A stretch of DNA of 64,000 nt from Paenibacillus sp. PAMC 26794 (GCF_000316035.1 NZ_ANHX01000077.1:1-64000); one strand, 5' to 3'. Positions 16,844 through 25,170 are shown, counted from the stretch's first letter. Made by a program: numbers and translations. Notes: a model not told the origin generated them from the letters alone.

Positions 16844-17656
16844 TTGAAGAGAGATCATATTATTGAATATTATTCCGGGTTTGATGAGTGGGGCAGACTG
16901 GAGCGGGAACCAATTGAATTCATCATTAACATGCATTACATCAGGGAACATCTCCCCGCTACTGGTTGTATTCTGGATAATGGCGCAGGACCAGGAAAGT
17001 ATGTCATGGAGCTTGCGAAGCTGGGGTACAAGGTCACTTTATCGGATCTGACACCTTCCTCCGTGGATACTGCACGGCAAAAGGCTCAGGAGTTTGGTTT
17101 GACACAGCAATTCGATGGATTCCATGTTCTCGATGCGACTTCGCTCTCCGGTATGGCTGACGAGACGTACGATGCGTCCCTCATGCTGGGGCCGTTATAC
17201 CATCTGCAGACAGACGAAGAGCGCACGGCTGCTGTACGGGAGCTGTACCGTGTGACTAAGCGAGGGGGCGTGGTGTTTGTAGCCATGCAAAGCCGAATGC
17301 GCATGAGTATCAATTCGCTGCAATCCCCGCAGCATTGGAAGCCGAATGATAACATGGCAGCCATCCGTTCTTTTGTGGAAAAGGGTATATTCGATCATCA
17401 GGATCAAGGACGATTTACGGGAGCATACTATTTTAATATTCAGGACGTTACACCCTTCATGGAGCAACATGGATTTGAAACCGTTGATTTAATTGGTTCA
17501 TCCAGCCTTAGAGCGATGCTTACGGACGAGCAACAGCAATACTGGAAAGAGCGTGGCGAGTATGATGAACTCATGCAATATATGATTGAAGCCGCCAAAG
17601 ACCCTTCCATATTGGGAATCTCGTCTCATCTGCTGTACATCGGGAGGAAGAAATAA
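16844..17656 (+). CDS. Class I SAM-dependent methyltransferase
   Basis: 270-residue soluble methyltransferase. SAM-binding motif I at ILDNGAGPGKYVMELAKLG (about 45-63), acidic end of strand 2 in VTLSDLTP, motif III near YDASLMLGPLYHL and a C-terminal substrate domain. The methyl acceptor cannot be told. TTG start with AGGTG about 10 bases before. Monocistronic with its own terminator. Confidence 0.8.
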   Translation: MKRDHIIEYYSGFDEWGRLEREPIEFIINMHYIREHLPATGCILDNGAGPGKYVMELAKLGYKVTLSDLTPSSVDTARQKAQEFGLTQQFDGFHVLDATSLSGMADETYDASLMLGPLYHLQTDEERTAAVRELYRVTKRGGVVFVAMQSRMRMSINSLQSPQHWKPNDNMAAIRSFVEKGIFDHQDQGRFTGAYYFNIQDVTPFMEQHGFETVDLIGSSSLRAMLTDEQQQYWKERGEYDELMQYMIEAAKDPSILGISSHLLYIGRKK

Positions 17657-17660
17657 ACAT

Positions 17661-17698
17661 AAATGTGCCCTCTGGAAACAGAGGGTACTTGTGTTTTT
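17661..17698 (+). terminator. Rho-independent terminator
   Basis: GTGCCCTCTG and CAGAGGGTAC arms around a GAAA loop, then GTGTTTTT. Confidence 0.8.
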
Positions 17699-17797
17699 CA
17701 TCAAAATAGTTCAATATTAAGATATATAACAAAAGGTGATCTACTTACAATAGGTTAGATAAACAACGGATCGCTTCATACCAGGGAGGAACAGACA

Positions 17798-18859
17798 ATG
17801 GAAATCGGAATTAGTACATTTGTGGAGACAAACCCGGATGTAAAAACAGGAGAACTTATCAGTCATGCGCAGCGCATACGCGATGTTGTTGAAGAGATTG
17901 TTTTGGCAGATCAGGTGGGTCTGGATGTATACGGCGTGGGGGAACATCATCGTGCTGACTACGCTGCTTCATCACCAGCTGTCATTCTGGCGGCCGCAGC
18001 TTCACAAACCAAGAATATTCGCTTGACGAGTGCGGTAACCGTGCTGTCATCGCATGATCCGGTACGGGTCTATCAAGATTTTGCGACACTGGACGGCATT
18101 TCGAATGGGCGTGCAGAGATTATGGCAGGGCGGGGATCATTTATCGAATCGTTCCCACTGTTCGGCTATGATCTGAACGACTACGATGAGTTATTTGACG
18201 AGAAACTGGATTTGTTGCTCAAGCTGCGTGATTCGGAAAAAGTAACTTGGGAAGGCAAACACCGCCCTTCCTTTAACAATCTGGGCATCTACCCGCGCCC
18301 TGTACAGGAAAAACTTCCGGTATGGATTGGCAGTGGTGGTAATCAGGAATCGGTAGTTCGTGCAGGACTGCTCGGTTTGCCACTGGTGCTTGCCATTATC
18401 GGTGGTCGTCCGGTGCAATTCGCACCACTGGTGGAACTGTACAAGAAAGCAGCTGCACATGCAGGACATGATGCTTCCAAGCTGACCGTTGCTTCTCACT
18501 CTCACGGCTTCATTGCCGATACAACAGACGAAGCCGTGGAGAAATTCTTCCCGCCAGCGCAAGCGGTCATGAACATACTGGGCCGTGAACGTGGCTGGGG
18601 ACACTACAGCCGAGCGACATTTGATGCGGCGCGCAGCCTGGAAGGTGCATTGTATGTAGGTGATGTGGATACCGTAGCTCAGAAAATTATTTACCTACGC
18701 AAAGAAGTTGGGATTACACGCTTCATGTTGCACACCCCCCTCGGTACAATGCCGCACAACGAGGTTATGAGAGCGATCGAACTGCTTGGTAAAGAAGTCG
18801 CTCCAATCGTGCGTAAAGAAATTGCACGTTGGGAAGCTGAGAACGAAGAGGCACGTTAA
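17798..18859 (+). CDS. LLM-class flavin-dependent oxidoreductase
   Basis: Bacterial-luciferase-like monooxygenase of 353 residues using reduced FMN or F420 and oxygen. TIM-barrel landmarks: MEIGISTFVETNPD at the N-terminus, YGVGEHHRADYAASSPAV near residue 48, LTSAVTVLSSHDPVRVYQ near 75, GRAEIMAGRGSF near 105 and LPVWIGSGGNQESVVRAG near 170. Substrate unknown; relatives oxidise sulfur compounds, amines or aldehydes. Strong ribosome site GGGAGG nine bases upstream. Single-gene unit. Confidence 0.85.
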   Translation: MEIGISTFVETNPDVKTGELISHAQRIRDVVEEIVLADQVGLDVYGVGEHHRADYAASSPAVILAAAASQTKNIRLTSAVTVLSSHDPVRVYQDFATLDGISNGRAEIMAGRGSFIESFPLFGYDLNDYDELFDEKLDLLLKLRDSEKVTWEGKHRPSFNNLGIYPRPVQEKLPVWIGSGGNQESVVRAGLLGLPLVLAIIGGRPVQFAPLVELYKKAAAHAGHDASKLTVASHSHGFIADTTDEAVEKFFPPAQAVMNILGRERGWGHYSRATFDAARSLEGALYVGDVDTVAQKIIYLRKEVGITRFMLHTPLGTMPHNEVMRAIELLGKEVAPIVRKEIARWEAENEEAR

Positions 18860-18900
18860 TCGACTGAAACCGTTACGGAACTAGATAAAGTCAACCCAAT

Positions 18901-18949
18901 AAAGGAGCATGCCCTAGGCGTATTATGCCAATGGGGCTGCTCCTTTTTC
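18901..18949. terminator. Bidirectional terminator
   Basis: AGGAGCA and TGCTCCT arms with an inner GCCC/GGGG stem, followed by five T. It lies between the oxidoreductase and the converging TetR gene. Confidence 0.85.
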
Positions 18950-18991
18950 GTTTATCTTCTAAAAGTATCTAAAACACCACAGATGTAATGC

Positions 18992-19651
18992 TTATCCATT
19001 CGCAGATGTACTCACAAGGGAGTGTATAACCATCGACAACGTATGATCATAAAGGGTTTTGGCAGCTTCTTCGCTCTCAATATGGCCTCCCAAATACAGA
19101 TGAATAACACCGTGTAAGGGAGCCCAGATCATCCGAACCGCAAGCAGGGGATCTTGCACCTGAAGCATTCCCTGTTCAATCGCTACCTCAACCAAGGCAG
19201 ACACTTGTTTCAGTGCAGTTGCTGTTCCCTGTAAGGTCTCTCCATCTGGTTTGAATTCGGAAAAAGACCCTCCAAACATCAGCTGATAGAAGCTGGATTG
19301 AGAAATGCCGAAGTCCCAGTAGACGTGGGCTAGATCACGGAAATATTGTTCGAACGATGCCTGTCGGGGCATAGCTTCAAAACGCTGGGCCATAAGGGAA
19401 CATCCCTCTAAATACAGATGTTTGGCTAACCCTTCTTTTTTGCCAAAGAGATTATATATGATTTTGGTGGAGCACTCCATACGTTCAGCTACACGGCGTA
19501 CCGTGACGGCTTCTGGTCCATGCTCTTGCAGTAAAGCAGCAGCAGCATGCACAATATTTTGCCGCAGATTATCCGAGTGCTGCAGTCTGGCTTCCTGAAA
19601 GGTTGTTACCGTATGTGCAGATTCCGTGGAACCCGAATTAAGATCCTTCAT
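18992..19651 (-). CDS. TetR-family repressor (TetR_C WHG type)
   Basis: 219-residue repressor. HTH at about residues 30-75 (NIVHAAAALLQEHGPEAVTV, then RVAERMECSTKIIYNLFGKK). The C-terminal ligand domain ends with WAPLHGVIHLYLGGH, matching the WHG-type domain. An ATG at 19660 lies in frame, but the GAGG at 19661-19664 is too close to it and nine bases from the ATG at 19651, so the latter is preferred. Transcribed divergently from the SDR gene at 19901, and both promoters carry the same 13-bp palindrome, so it very likely represses both itself and the SDR gene. Confidence 0.85.
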   Translation of the reverse strand: MKDLNSGSTESAHTVTTFQEARLQHSDNLRQNIVHAAAALLQEHGPEAVTVRRVAERMECSTKIIYNLFGKKEGLAKHLYLEGCSLMAQRFEAMPRQASFEQYFRDLAHVYWDFGISQSSFYQLMFGGSFSEFKPDGETLQGTATALKQVSALVEVAIEQGMLQVQDPLLAVRMIWAPLHGVIHLYLGGHIESEEAAKTLYDHTLSMVIHSLVSTSANG

Positions 19652-19686
19652 TGATTTCATCCTCGTAACCGTATTGTTGTTGAACA

Positions 19687-19699
19687 GAAACTATGTTTC
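19687..19699. promoter_or_regulatory. TetR operator copy 1
   Basis: GAAACTATGTTTC, arms GAAAC/GTTTC, within the shared context ACAGAAAC...GTTTCCT. It lies about 15 bases downstream of the predicted -10 of the TetR gene and 36 bases before its start codon. Confidence 0.7.
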
Positions 19700-19713
19700 C
19701 TTTTCTTATGGTC

Positions 19714-19743
19714 ATTCTACTGTTTTACGCCGGATAACGTCAA
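19714..19743 (-). promoter_or_regulatory. Promoter of the TetR gene
   Basis: On the minus strand: -35 TTGACG (complement of 19738-19743), 18-bp spacer, -10 TAGAAT (complement of 19714-19719). Operator copy 1 follows directly downstream. Confidence 0.65.
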
Positions 19744-19801
19744 TTTAATCCGAATTTAGTAAGTAAGCACCCCGTTCTAGATTCAAATTTAACAAATGCA
19801 T

Positions 19802-19830
19802 TTGACAGCTTCATGGATTCTGGTTACGAT
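19802..19830 (+). promoter_or_regulatory. Promoter of the SDR gene
   Basis: -35 TTGACA at 19802-19807, 17-bp spacer, -10 TACGAT at 19825-19830. Operator copy 2 begins 12 bases after the -10, over the expected transcription start region. Confidence 0.65.
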
Positions 19831-19841
19831 GATTCTATACA

Positions 19842-19854
19842 GAAACAGTGTTTC
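19842..19854. promoter_or_regulatory. TetR operator copy 2
   Basis: GAAACAGTGTTTC, a perfect 13-bp palindrome (centre G), 47 bases before the SDR start codon. It shares flanks with copy 1, 155 bp away. Confidence 0.75.
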
Positions 19855-19900
19855 CTTATGAAAACAAGCGTTCAAATTATGCATAGAGGATGGATGAGAG

Positions 19901-20716
19901 ATGATAAAGGAACAGCATCAATGGGTACTTATTACAGGTGCTTCTTCAGGTATTGGGGAAATTTTTGCACTCGAAATGGCTTCCAAGGGTAAAAATATCG
20001 TGCTGGTGGCCAGAACAGAGTCCAAACTGAATCAATTGGCAGAACGAATAGAACGCACATATCAAGTAAGGGCTGAGGTGATCGTATCGGATCTTTCCGA
20101 AGTAGAGGCACCTCAGAACGTATATGAAGAATGCAAGAATCGGGGAATACACATCGATATGCTGATCAACAATGCGGGATTCGCTACCCATGGATGTTTT
20201 GAACAGGTGGATGGTTCCCGGCAGCAGGAAGAGATTATGTTGAACGTGCTCGCCTTGACGAACATGACGCATCTTTTCTTGCCAGGCATGTTACAGAAGC
20301 GAAATGGTGCTGTCATTAATGTGTCTTCGACGGCTGCCTTTCAACCTGATCCGTATATGGCTGTGTATGGCGCAACGAAGGCATTTGTACTTTCTTTTAC
20401 AGAGGCATTGTACGAAGAAAACAGAAAGCGGGGCGTTCAGTTTTTGGCACTATGCCCAGGCTCAACCGAGACTTCGTTCTTTGATGTGGTGGGCGCTGAT
20501 GAAGCCTCCGTGGGCAAACGTGATACACCTGAGCATGTCGTGGCCGTAGCCATGAGGGCACTGGAGTCAGGCAAACCTTATGCTGTGCCGGGGGCCGGTA
20601 ATTACTGGACAGCGCAGTTCACCCGCCTCGTGCCACGCAAGTTGATGTTGCGAATTGTAGGAAGTATGCTCCGTCCACGTTCCAAGGGTGGTAAAGCAGT
20701 AAAGGCGAAAGCCTGA
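19901..20716 (+). CDS. Short-chain dehydrogenase/reductase
   Basis: 271-residue classical SDR, NAD(P)H-dependent. Cofactor motif LITGASSGIGEIFAL near residue 10, NNAG at about 89, catalytic Ser in INVSSTAAF near 141 and YGATK (Tyr/Lys) near 157. Resembles the DltE/YqjQ-like group acting on ketones, aldehydes or acyl substrates. The divergent TetR repressor and the shared operator suggest induction by a hydrophobic toxic carbonyl or similar compound (inference). Terminator at 20761. Confidence 0.9.
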   Translation: MIKEQHQWVLITGASSGIGEIFALEMASKGKNIVLVARTESKLNQLAERIERTYQVRAEVIVSDLSEVEAPQNVYEECKNRGIHIDMLINNAGFATHGCFEQVDGSRQQEEIMLNVLALTNMTHLFLPGMLQKRNGAVINVSSTAAFQPDPYMAVYGATKAFVLSFTEALYEENRKRGVQFLALCPGSTETSFFDVVGADEASVGKRDTPEHVVAVAMRALESGKPYAVPGAGNYWTAQFTRLVPRKLMLRIVGSMLRPRSKGGKAVKAKA

Positions 20717-20760
20717 GTAATGATGTGGGGTGAATAATTCCTAAAGTGGTAGTAAAAAGA

Positions 20761-20800
20761 AAAACGCTGCCAGCGAGGTATTCACTGGCAACGTCTTTTA
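20761..20800. terminator. Bidirectional terminator
   Basis: AACGCTGCCAG pairs with CTGGCAACGT (small bulge), followed by CTTTT. It lies between the converging SDR and TerD-vWA genes. Confidence 0.8.
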
Positions 20801-20852
20801 ATGAATTGAGAGTTGGTTCAATTTGATATCATGGATTATGTAATCGGAAGTT

Positions 20853-22154
20853 TTAGGTCAGAATACCTTTGGCTCGTGCTTCTTTAATCCAGCCTGGAAA
20901 TTCATTCAGAAGCCGATCATATAGCTCTTCATCACTAATCTTGGAGAAATCGTCCAAGGCAAAAAAGTCGGCGTTATCTATGAAGCGTCCAGGCATGTCA
21001 TCCAACTTCTCTAACACTCCATAATAGGACCGTCCCAGGCCAACAAACTGCCAGAACAGGTTTTTGTGAGAGCTTTCGGTAATAAGCTGTGTAATTTTGC
21101 GTTCTTTATCCACACCTCCATCGCTAAAAAAGATAATGTAAGTTGGGATATTTTCATTGGGCTCCTCCTCCGTATACTTACGAATAACATCTTCCATTAC
21201 CTTGGGTTCATTGTTTCCGAAGCCCCTACGTCCAAGAACATACGTGCGAACAATGTAATCCTTGTAATCCTTGGCTGTTACACTTGGCGCACGCATAAAA
21301 TCATCGGCAAAGAACCAGACATCCAACTCGCCATTGTCGTCAAACGCTGCCGCAACGGCCAATATACGTTCAAAGGCTTCTTGCACTATGCCTTTGCGGT
21401 ATAAATCGAACATTGAGCCTGATGCATCAAATACAACGGCTACACGTGCCTGTAAAGGATCAACTTTTTTCTTTTCTAGAGATAATGTGACTTTACGTTT
21501 AAGCAGATCTATTTTGGTCAATTTCAGTGGTTTAGGTTTTTTCTTTTTTGCAGGACTAGGGCGTTTCACCGGCTCGGCTGTTGGTACTTTGGACTCTGTA
21601 GACGCGGCAATTTCAGACTTGGCTTCGCTCGGACTCTCAATTTCAACTCCAAACGACTCAGCAAGGGGTTGCAGCCCTCCAAAGAAACCGCGTCCGATGG
21701 CGCGAACCTTGAATCCGTCACGATGCTTATAAATTTCAATAAAAATGAGTGCTGTTTCAGAAGTAGCTTGCGTAATCTCGTATGTAATTTGTTGTGAACC
21801 TGCTCTTACAATTGCTTGGCATTTCTGAACATCTGCAAAAGTACCTCTTGAGTCAAGCGTAGCGGTAAAAACGCATTTTTCTACAGGAGCCTGTCGTAAT
21901 TTGCTGGTATTCAGCACGAAGGATGACTTGAGGTCCTCGGCATGTTGGAGAAGAACGCTGTGGTGGGGATCAACATTCTGATTATAAAATACAAAATAAT
22001 CGTCAGAGGGAACTTGTCCCCTTTCGTTGACCATAAAACAGCTTGCATCCAGAGCAGAAGGTGCTGAAGTACTTTGAATCGTTACGTGAATCTGGCCCGA
22101 TTCATTGATAGTGGTATTTTGGCCGGTGCTCAAATGAATGATGGGATCTGTCAT
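20853..22154 (-). CDS. TerD domain fused to a von Willebrand A domain (TerF-like)
   Basis: 433-residue cytoplasmic protein of the tellurite-resistance/stress family. Residues 1-190 are a TerD calcium-binding domain (LDASCFMVNERGQVPSDDYF, VFYNQN, ALIFIEIYKHRDGFKVRAIG). A Lys/Pro-rich linker (about 200-245) leads to a vWA domain with a complete MIDAS start, VVFDASGSMFDLYRKG, followed by WFFADDF and IIFFSDGG. This is the TerF arrangement. Start ATG 22154 is preferred, with AGAGG 11 bases upstream; the upstream 27 codons lack a signal. Downstream of a DUF4385 gene on the same strand; no other ter genes are present. Confidence 0.85.
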   Translation of the reverse strand: MTDPIIHLSTGQNTTINESGQIHVTIQSTSAPSALDASCFMVNERGQVPSDDYFVFYNQNVDPHHSVLLQHAEDLKSSFVLNTSKLRQAPVEKCVFTATLDSRGTFADVQKCQAIVRAGSQQITYEITQATSETALIFIEIYKHRDGFKVRAIGRGFFGGLQPLAESFGVEIESPSEAKSEIAASTESKVPTAEPVKRPSPAKKKKPKPLKLTKIDLLKRKVTLSLEKKKVDPLQARVAVVFDASGSMFDLYRKGIVQEAFERILAVAAAFDDNGELDVWFFADDFMRAPSVTAKDYKDYIVRTYVLGRRGFGNNEPKVMEDVIRKYTEEEPNENIPTYIIFFSDGGVDKERKITQLITESSHKNLFWQFVGLGRSYYGVLEKLDDMPGRFIDNADFFALDDFSKISDEELYDRLLNEFPGWIKEARAKGILT

Positions 22155-22294
22155 ATTTCGATTGCCTCTTTTCTTCAATTTCATTAAATAGGTATTACAA
22201 AGTAATAAGTTAGATTCTGATACAAATGTTTCCACAAGTCAACGAGTAGATGACAGATCCAATCGGTGAGTAATATTACGGTTCCCCCGTTTTC

Positions 22295-22759
22295 CTACGC
22301 CTCATCAGACTCGTACTTTTCCCGATGCTCCTTCTTCATCTTCACATAGTCTGGATCCGTCTTCGCAATCTCCCATTGTGCTTTGAATATAGCCGCGGCT
22401 TCTGCCTTCACCTTATCATTCTGATAGGGCAGGATTGTGCCATCCTCCTTCGAGTATTTGCGTCCTCCTTTGTGATTCGTATACCGTCTGGCCCGTGTAT
22501 AGCCCATCTGGAGAAATTTACGAGCCATATCCATACCCACGAAATCTCCCTTTTTCTTATACTCCAAAAATAGTTCATAGATCCTCTCCGATGACTCTGT
22601 CGCAATCTCGGGTGTTTTGAAGCGCCAGTGTGGCAGAATCTCACCTTTGTACGGCTCTACCATCAGCACACCCTGCTCTCCCCGGCCTACGGTGTACAGC
22701 TCAGGATGTTTGCGCAGATCCAATTCATCATAATTGAGACTGTAATCAAATTTTTTCAT
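22295..22759 (-). CDS. DUF4385 family protein
   Basis: 154-residue soluble protein of the DUF4385 family. Characteristic parts are the N-terminal FDYSLNYDELDLRKHPELY, VGRGEQGVLMVEPYKGEILP, WRFKTPEIA and YTRARRYTNHKGGRKY. Function unknown. It has an excellent ribosome site (AAGGAGGGAG, seven bases before ATG) and precedes the TerD-vWA gene by 140 bp on the same strand, so the two may be expressed together in stress. The family assignment rests on recalled motifs and was not searched. Confidence 0.8.
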   Translation of the reverse strand: MKKFDYSLNYDELDLRKHPELYTVGRGEQGVLMVEPYKGEILPHWRFKTPEIATESSERIYELFLEYKKKGDFVGMDMARKFLQMGYTRARRYTNHKGGRKYSKEDGTILPYQNDKVKAEAAAIFKAQWEIAKTDPDYVKMKKEHREKYESDEA

Positions 22760-22861
22760 TTATACTCCCTCCTTGATAGGGATTACCCGGATTCTGATCC
22801 AACATGCACGGTTAATGGGGAACAAGAGAAGTAAATACATAGGAAGGGTGTCTATCCTGTC

Positions 22862-22981
22862 ATGGAAGATTGGGATGCGGAAGAGACATTTCAGGAGATC
22901 GTTCAGACCGTGGATGATATCCAGACCTTGTTTCAGGCCACGGCTGCAAGTGGGAACGGGATCATCTTTTATGTTTTCTAA
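22862..22981 (+). CDS. Possible 39-residue acidic peptide or gene fragment
   Basis: ORF with good coding feel: MEDWDAEETFQEIVQTV, then DDIQTLFQATAASGNGI. No close ribosome site (GGAAGGG is 14 or more bases upstream), so it may be the remains of a longer gene. It reads divergently from the DUF4385 gene. No family recognised. Confidence 0.25.
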   Translation: MEDWDAEETFQEIVQTVDDIQTLFQATAASGNGIIFYVF

Positions 22982-23116
22982 ATGAGCACTAAAGTTAGGA
23001 TGGAAAATGTCATGCCGACACTGAGGCAGGTTTGAACTATGCCTATTCGGGTTATTGATAGACACAAGGCTCAGGCCTTGATACATGACAATCCGGTAGA
23101 AGAGAGGGAATGCGAT

Positions 23117-23245
23117 ATGACACAGGATCAGAACGAAGAGAACAAAGCGATTCAAGAGGACGAGCCGGATCAATTCGAGACTCCCGCAACTGCGGAAGAT
23201 GAAGAAACGGATGAGAAACTCGCAGAAGATCAGGAGCAAGAATAA
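23117..23245 (+). CDS. Possible 42-residue acidic small protein
   Basis: ATG 23117 follows GAGAGGG by 9 bases and opens a frame of 42 codons made almost entirely of Asp, Glu, Gln, Asn and Thr (MTQDQNEENKAIQEDEPDQF and EDEETDEKLAEDQEQE). The frame also extends upstream to an ATG at 23039 without a ribosome site. A real terminator follows at 23312. Such very acidic peptides are usually disordered. Function unknown. Confidence 0.4.
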   Translation: MTQDQNEENKAIQEDEPDQFETPATAEDEETDEKLAEDQEQE

Positions 23246-23311
23246 CTCCCAGCATTGCACAATGAAGCAGGATGTTTTATCGAAACATACGATATGCTGA
23301 AATATAGATAG

Positions 23312-23353
23312 ACCAGAGGTCGGACATGCTCCGGCCTTTTGGTTTATTTTTTG
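23312..23353 (+). terminator. Rho-independent terminator
   Basis: GGTCGGA and TCCGGCC arms around CATGC, with outer ACCA/TGGT pairing and a following T-rich stretch. Confidence 0.75.
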
Positions 23354-23425
23354 CGTATCCGTTTACAAGAATTACCTATACCTTCATAATAGAAATGAAC
23401 CATATTTTTCTAAGGAGGAGTTCAT

Positions 23426-24961
23426 ATTACGAATCGGAAGTTAGTCCAATGGATGGCAGTGCCACTAGTACTTTTAATGGTTGTTCTTACAGGATGTCAG
23501 GCTGTGGGTGGAGTAGACGTTGGCAAAGCAATGGCCAATGGCGCGAGTATCAAGTCCGGTGAATCCAGACAATCCATGAATATAAACATAGAACCGGCTA
23601 AGGAATTTGCTACAGAAAAAGACCTTGAAATGATCGAACTTATTGACTCCATATCCCTGGATATTGATCAAGCCAAAATGAAAGATGCGAAGACAGCATC
23701 GATCAAAGGTACACTGAGCATGGAGGGAACGAAGTTACCTTTCCACGTGTCCATGAATGAGTCCCAATTGGTCATTGATCTGGACGGAGCCCAGAAACCG
23801 CTGTACATGTCTCTGGATACGTTCCAGGATGCACAAGCGCTTCCGATGGTAGATACGAAGGCTCTGGAGAAACAACTCGAGGAAATTTCCCCGAAACTGT
23901 TCTCTTTTGTCCTGAAGCATCTGTCCAATCCGAAGAACATCTCCGTAACACCGGTACAGGAATCCGTGAATGGCGAAGCACTTAGCCTCTCCAAGCTGCA
24001 TCTGGAAGTTAGTGGTGAAGAGATGCTTGCCATGGTTAAACCGTTCCTGACGAGTATTTCGAAGGATGAGCAAGGACTGAAAGACCTGATTGGAGATCTG
24101 TACGATGTGTTCTACCCTGTACTGGAAGCTGTGAATGAGGTAGAAGGTGGGGGAGACGACACGCTGAATTCGATCGTTCCTGAATCGAAAGATGAAGCCG
24201 TTGCGTCTCTGTATGCCATCATCAAAGTAGGACTGGACAGTATGCTGGTCAATTATGATCAGGAGCTGAACAACCTGTTGAATGAGACTCCTGAATTCAA
24301 AACGGTATTTGGCACAGAAACCAAACTGAAATTGGACTTTTATCTCGACAGCAAGCTGGATATTCGCAAGCAAAACTTTGAACTGAAAGTAGCGCTGCCT
24401 GCTTCTGAGGATCTGCCGGTGAACTCTGTAACGGTAAGTGGAGATAGTGAACAGTGGAATATCGGTGGAACGGTTGCAGTTGATGAAGTGGATGTATCGG
24501 GTGGCGTTATGGATCTGATGAAGGATGATATTACGCCTGGACAGATGCTGCGCAATTTTGATTCCAATTCACTAGCATATCAATTGCTGAAAGATGAAGC
24601 TGGGATCACGAGTAAAAGTGTAGTGCTCTTCCCGGATGATGAATACGCTGGGGCGATCACTGTGAAGAATACAACATTTGTTCCGCTTCGCTACGTGTCT
24701 GAAGAATTGGATGCTGAAGTGAAATGGACCAAAGGCTCGAACCAAATCGTTGTCATTGACGACATCACTGGTGATGAGATTGTCCTGACCGTAGGTTCCA
24801 AGAAGGCAACCGTTGCTGGTAAAGAAGTAACTATGGTGGAATCCGCCTATGTAGGCAAGGACGGCAAGACGTATGTGCCGCTGCGCTTTATGGCTGAATC
24901 CCTTGGAGCTACTGTAGATAAGGAACAAGAAACAGGCTGGATTTACATTGATCGTCCTTAA
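23426..24961 (+). CDS. Lipoprotein with C-terminal copper-amine-oxidase-N stalk domain, ATT start
   Basis: Exported lipoprotein of 511 residues. The start is placed at ATT 23426, seven bases after AAGGAGG (23412-23418): this gives a signal peptide with a basic N-region, TNRKLVQWMAVPLVLLMVV, and lipobox LTGC. The first in-frame ATG (23453) lies 34 bases from the ribosome site and would leave a signal peptide with no positive charge. The large central region (about 40-390) is unassigned. The C-terminal 110 residues are two halves of a stalk domain (TTFVPLRYVSEELDAEVKW and KTYVPLRFMAESLGATVD), common in Paenibacillus surface proteins. Confidence 0.75.
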   Translation: MTNRKLVQWMAVPLVLLMVVLTGCQAVGGVDVGKAMANGASIKSGESRQSMNINIEPAKEFATEKDLEMIELIDSISLDIDQAKMKDAKTASIKGTLSMEGTKLPFHVSMNESQLVIDLDGAQKPLYMSLDTFQDAQALPMVDTKALEKQLEEISPKLFSFVLKHLSNPKNISVTPVQESVNGEALSLSKLHLEVSGEEMLAMVKPFLTSISKDEQGLKDLIGDLYDVFYPVLEAVNEVEGGGDDTLNSIVPESKDEAVASLYAIIKVGLDSMLVNYDQELNNLLNETPEFKTVFGTETKLKLDFYLDSKLDIRKQNFELKVALPASEDLPVNSVTVSGDSEQWNIGGTVAVDEVDVSGGVMDLMKDDITPGQMLRNFDSNSLAYQLLKDEAGITSKSVVLFPDDEYAGAITVKNTTFVPLRYVSEELDAEVKWTKGSNQIVVIDDITGDEIVLTVGSKKATVAGKEVTMVESAYVGKDGKTYVPLRFMAESLGATVDKEQETGWIYIDRP

Positions 24962-24997
24962 GTGAGACGTTGTAAGTAAGCCTTAGTATGAGAGGGG

Positions 24998-25122
24998 ATT
25001 TCAGAGTATGCCAGATTTCTCGTAATGATCGTGAAAAGAACACCGCAAAAATTCCGTTAGACCATGAACGGGATACGTGTGTCCTTTTGACCCATTACGA
25101 GGAGCTTCGGCGTTTCTGAAAT
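24998..25122 (+). ncRNA. Candidate structured RNA: 125-nt nested hairpin
   Basis: Four nested helices can form: ATTTCAGA 24998-25005 with TCTGAAAT 25115-25122; CTCGTAATG 25019-25027 with CATTACGAG 25093-25101; AAAAGAACAC 25034-25043 with GTGTCCTTTT 25079-25088 (one mismatch); ATTCCGTT 25051-25058 with AACGGGAT 25067-25074 (one G-U). The internal loop between the first two helices is symmetrical (13 and 13 nt). A terminator-like stem follows at 25138 and the GNAT gene at 25206, so it could be a regulatory leader, an independent small RNA or a small inverted-repeat element. Confidence 0.5.
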
Positions 25123-25137
25123 GATGAAACGGATCGG

Positions 25138-25170
25138 GGAGTGCCTCTATTGGAGGTGCTCCTCTTTGTC
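25138..25170 (+). terminator. Terminator-like stem before the GNAT fusion gene
   Basis: GGAGTGCCTC pairs over ten positions (two G-U) with GAGGTGCTCC, followed by a modest T-rich stretch. It could end the lipoprotein transcript or act as the switchable part of the leader at 24998. Confidence 0.55.

Noticed and set aside
22773-22985. 70-codon plus-strand ORF
   Set aside because: Basic, Trp/Arg/Phe-rich frame overlapping the more protein-like acidic ORF at 22862.
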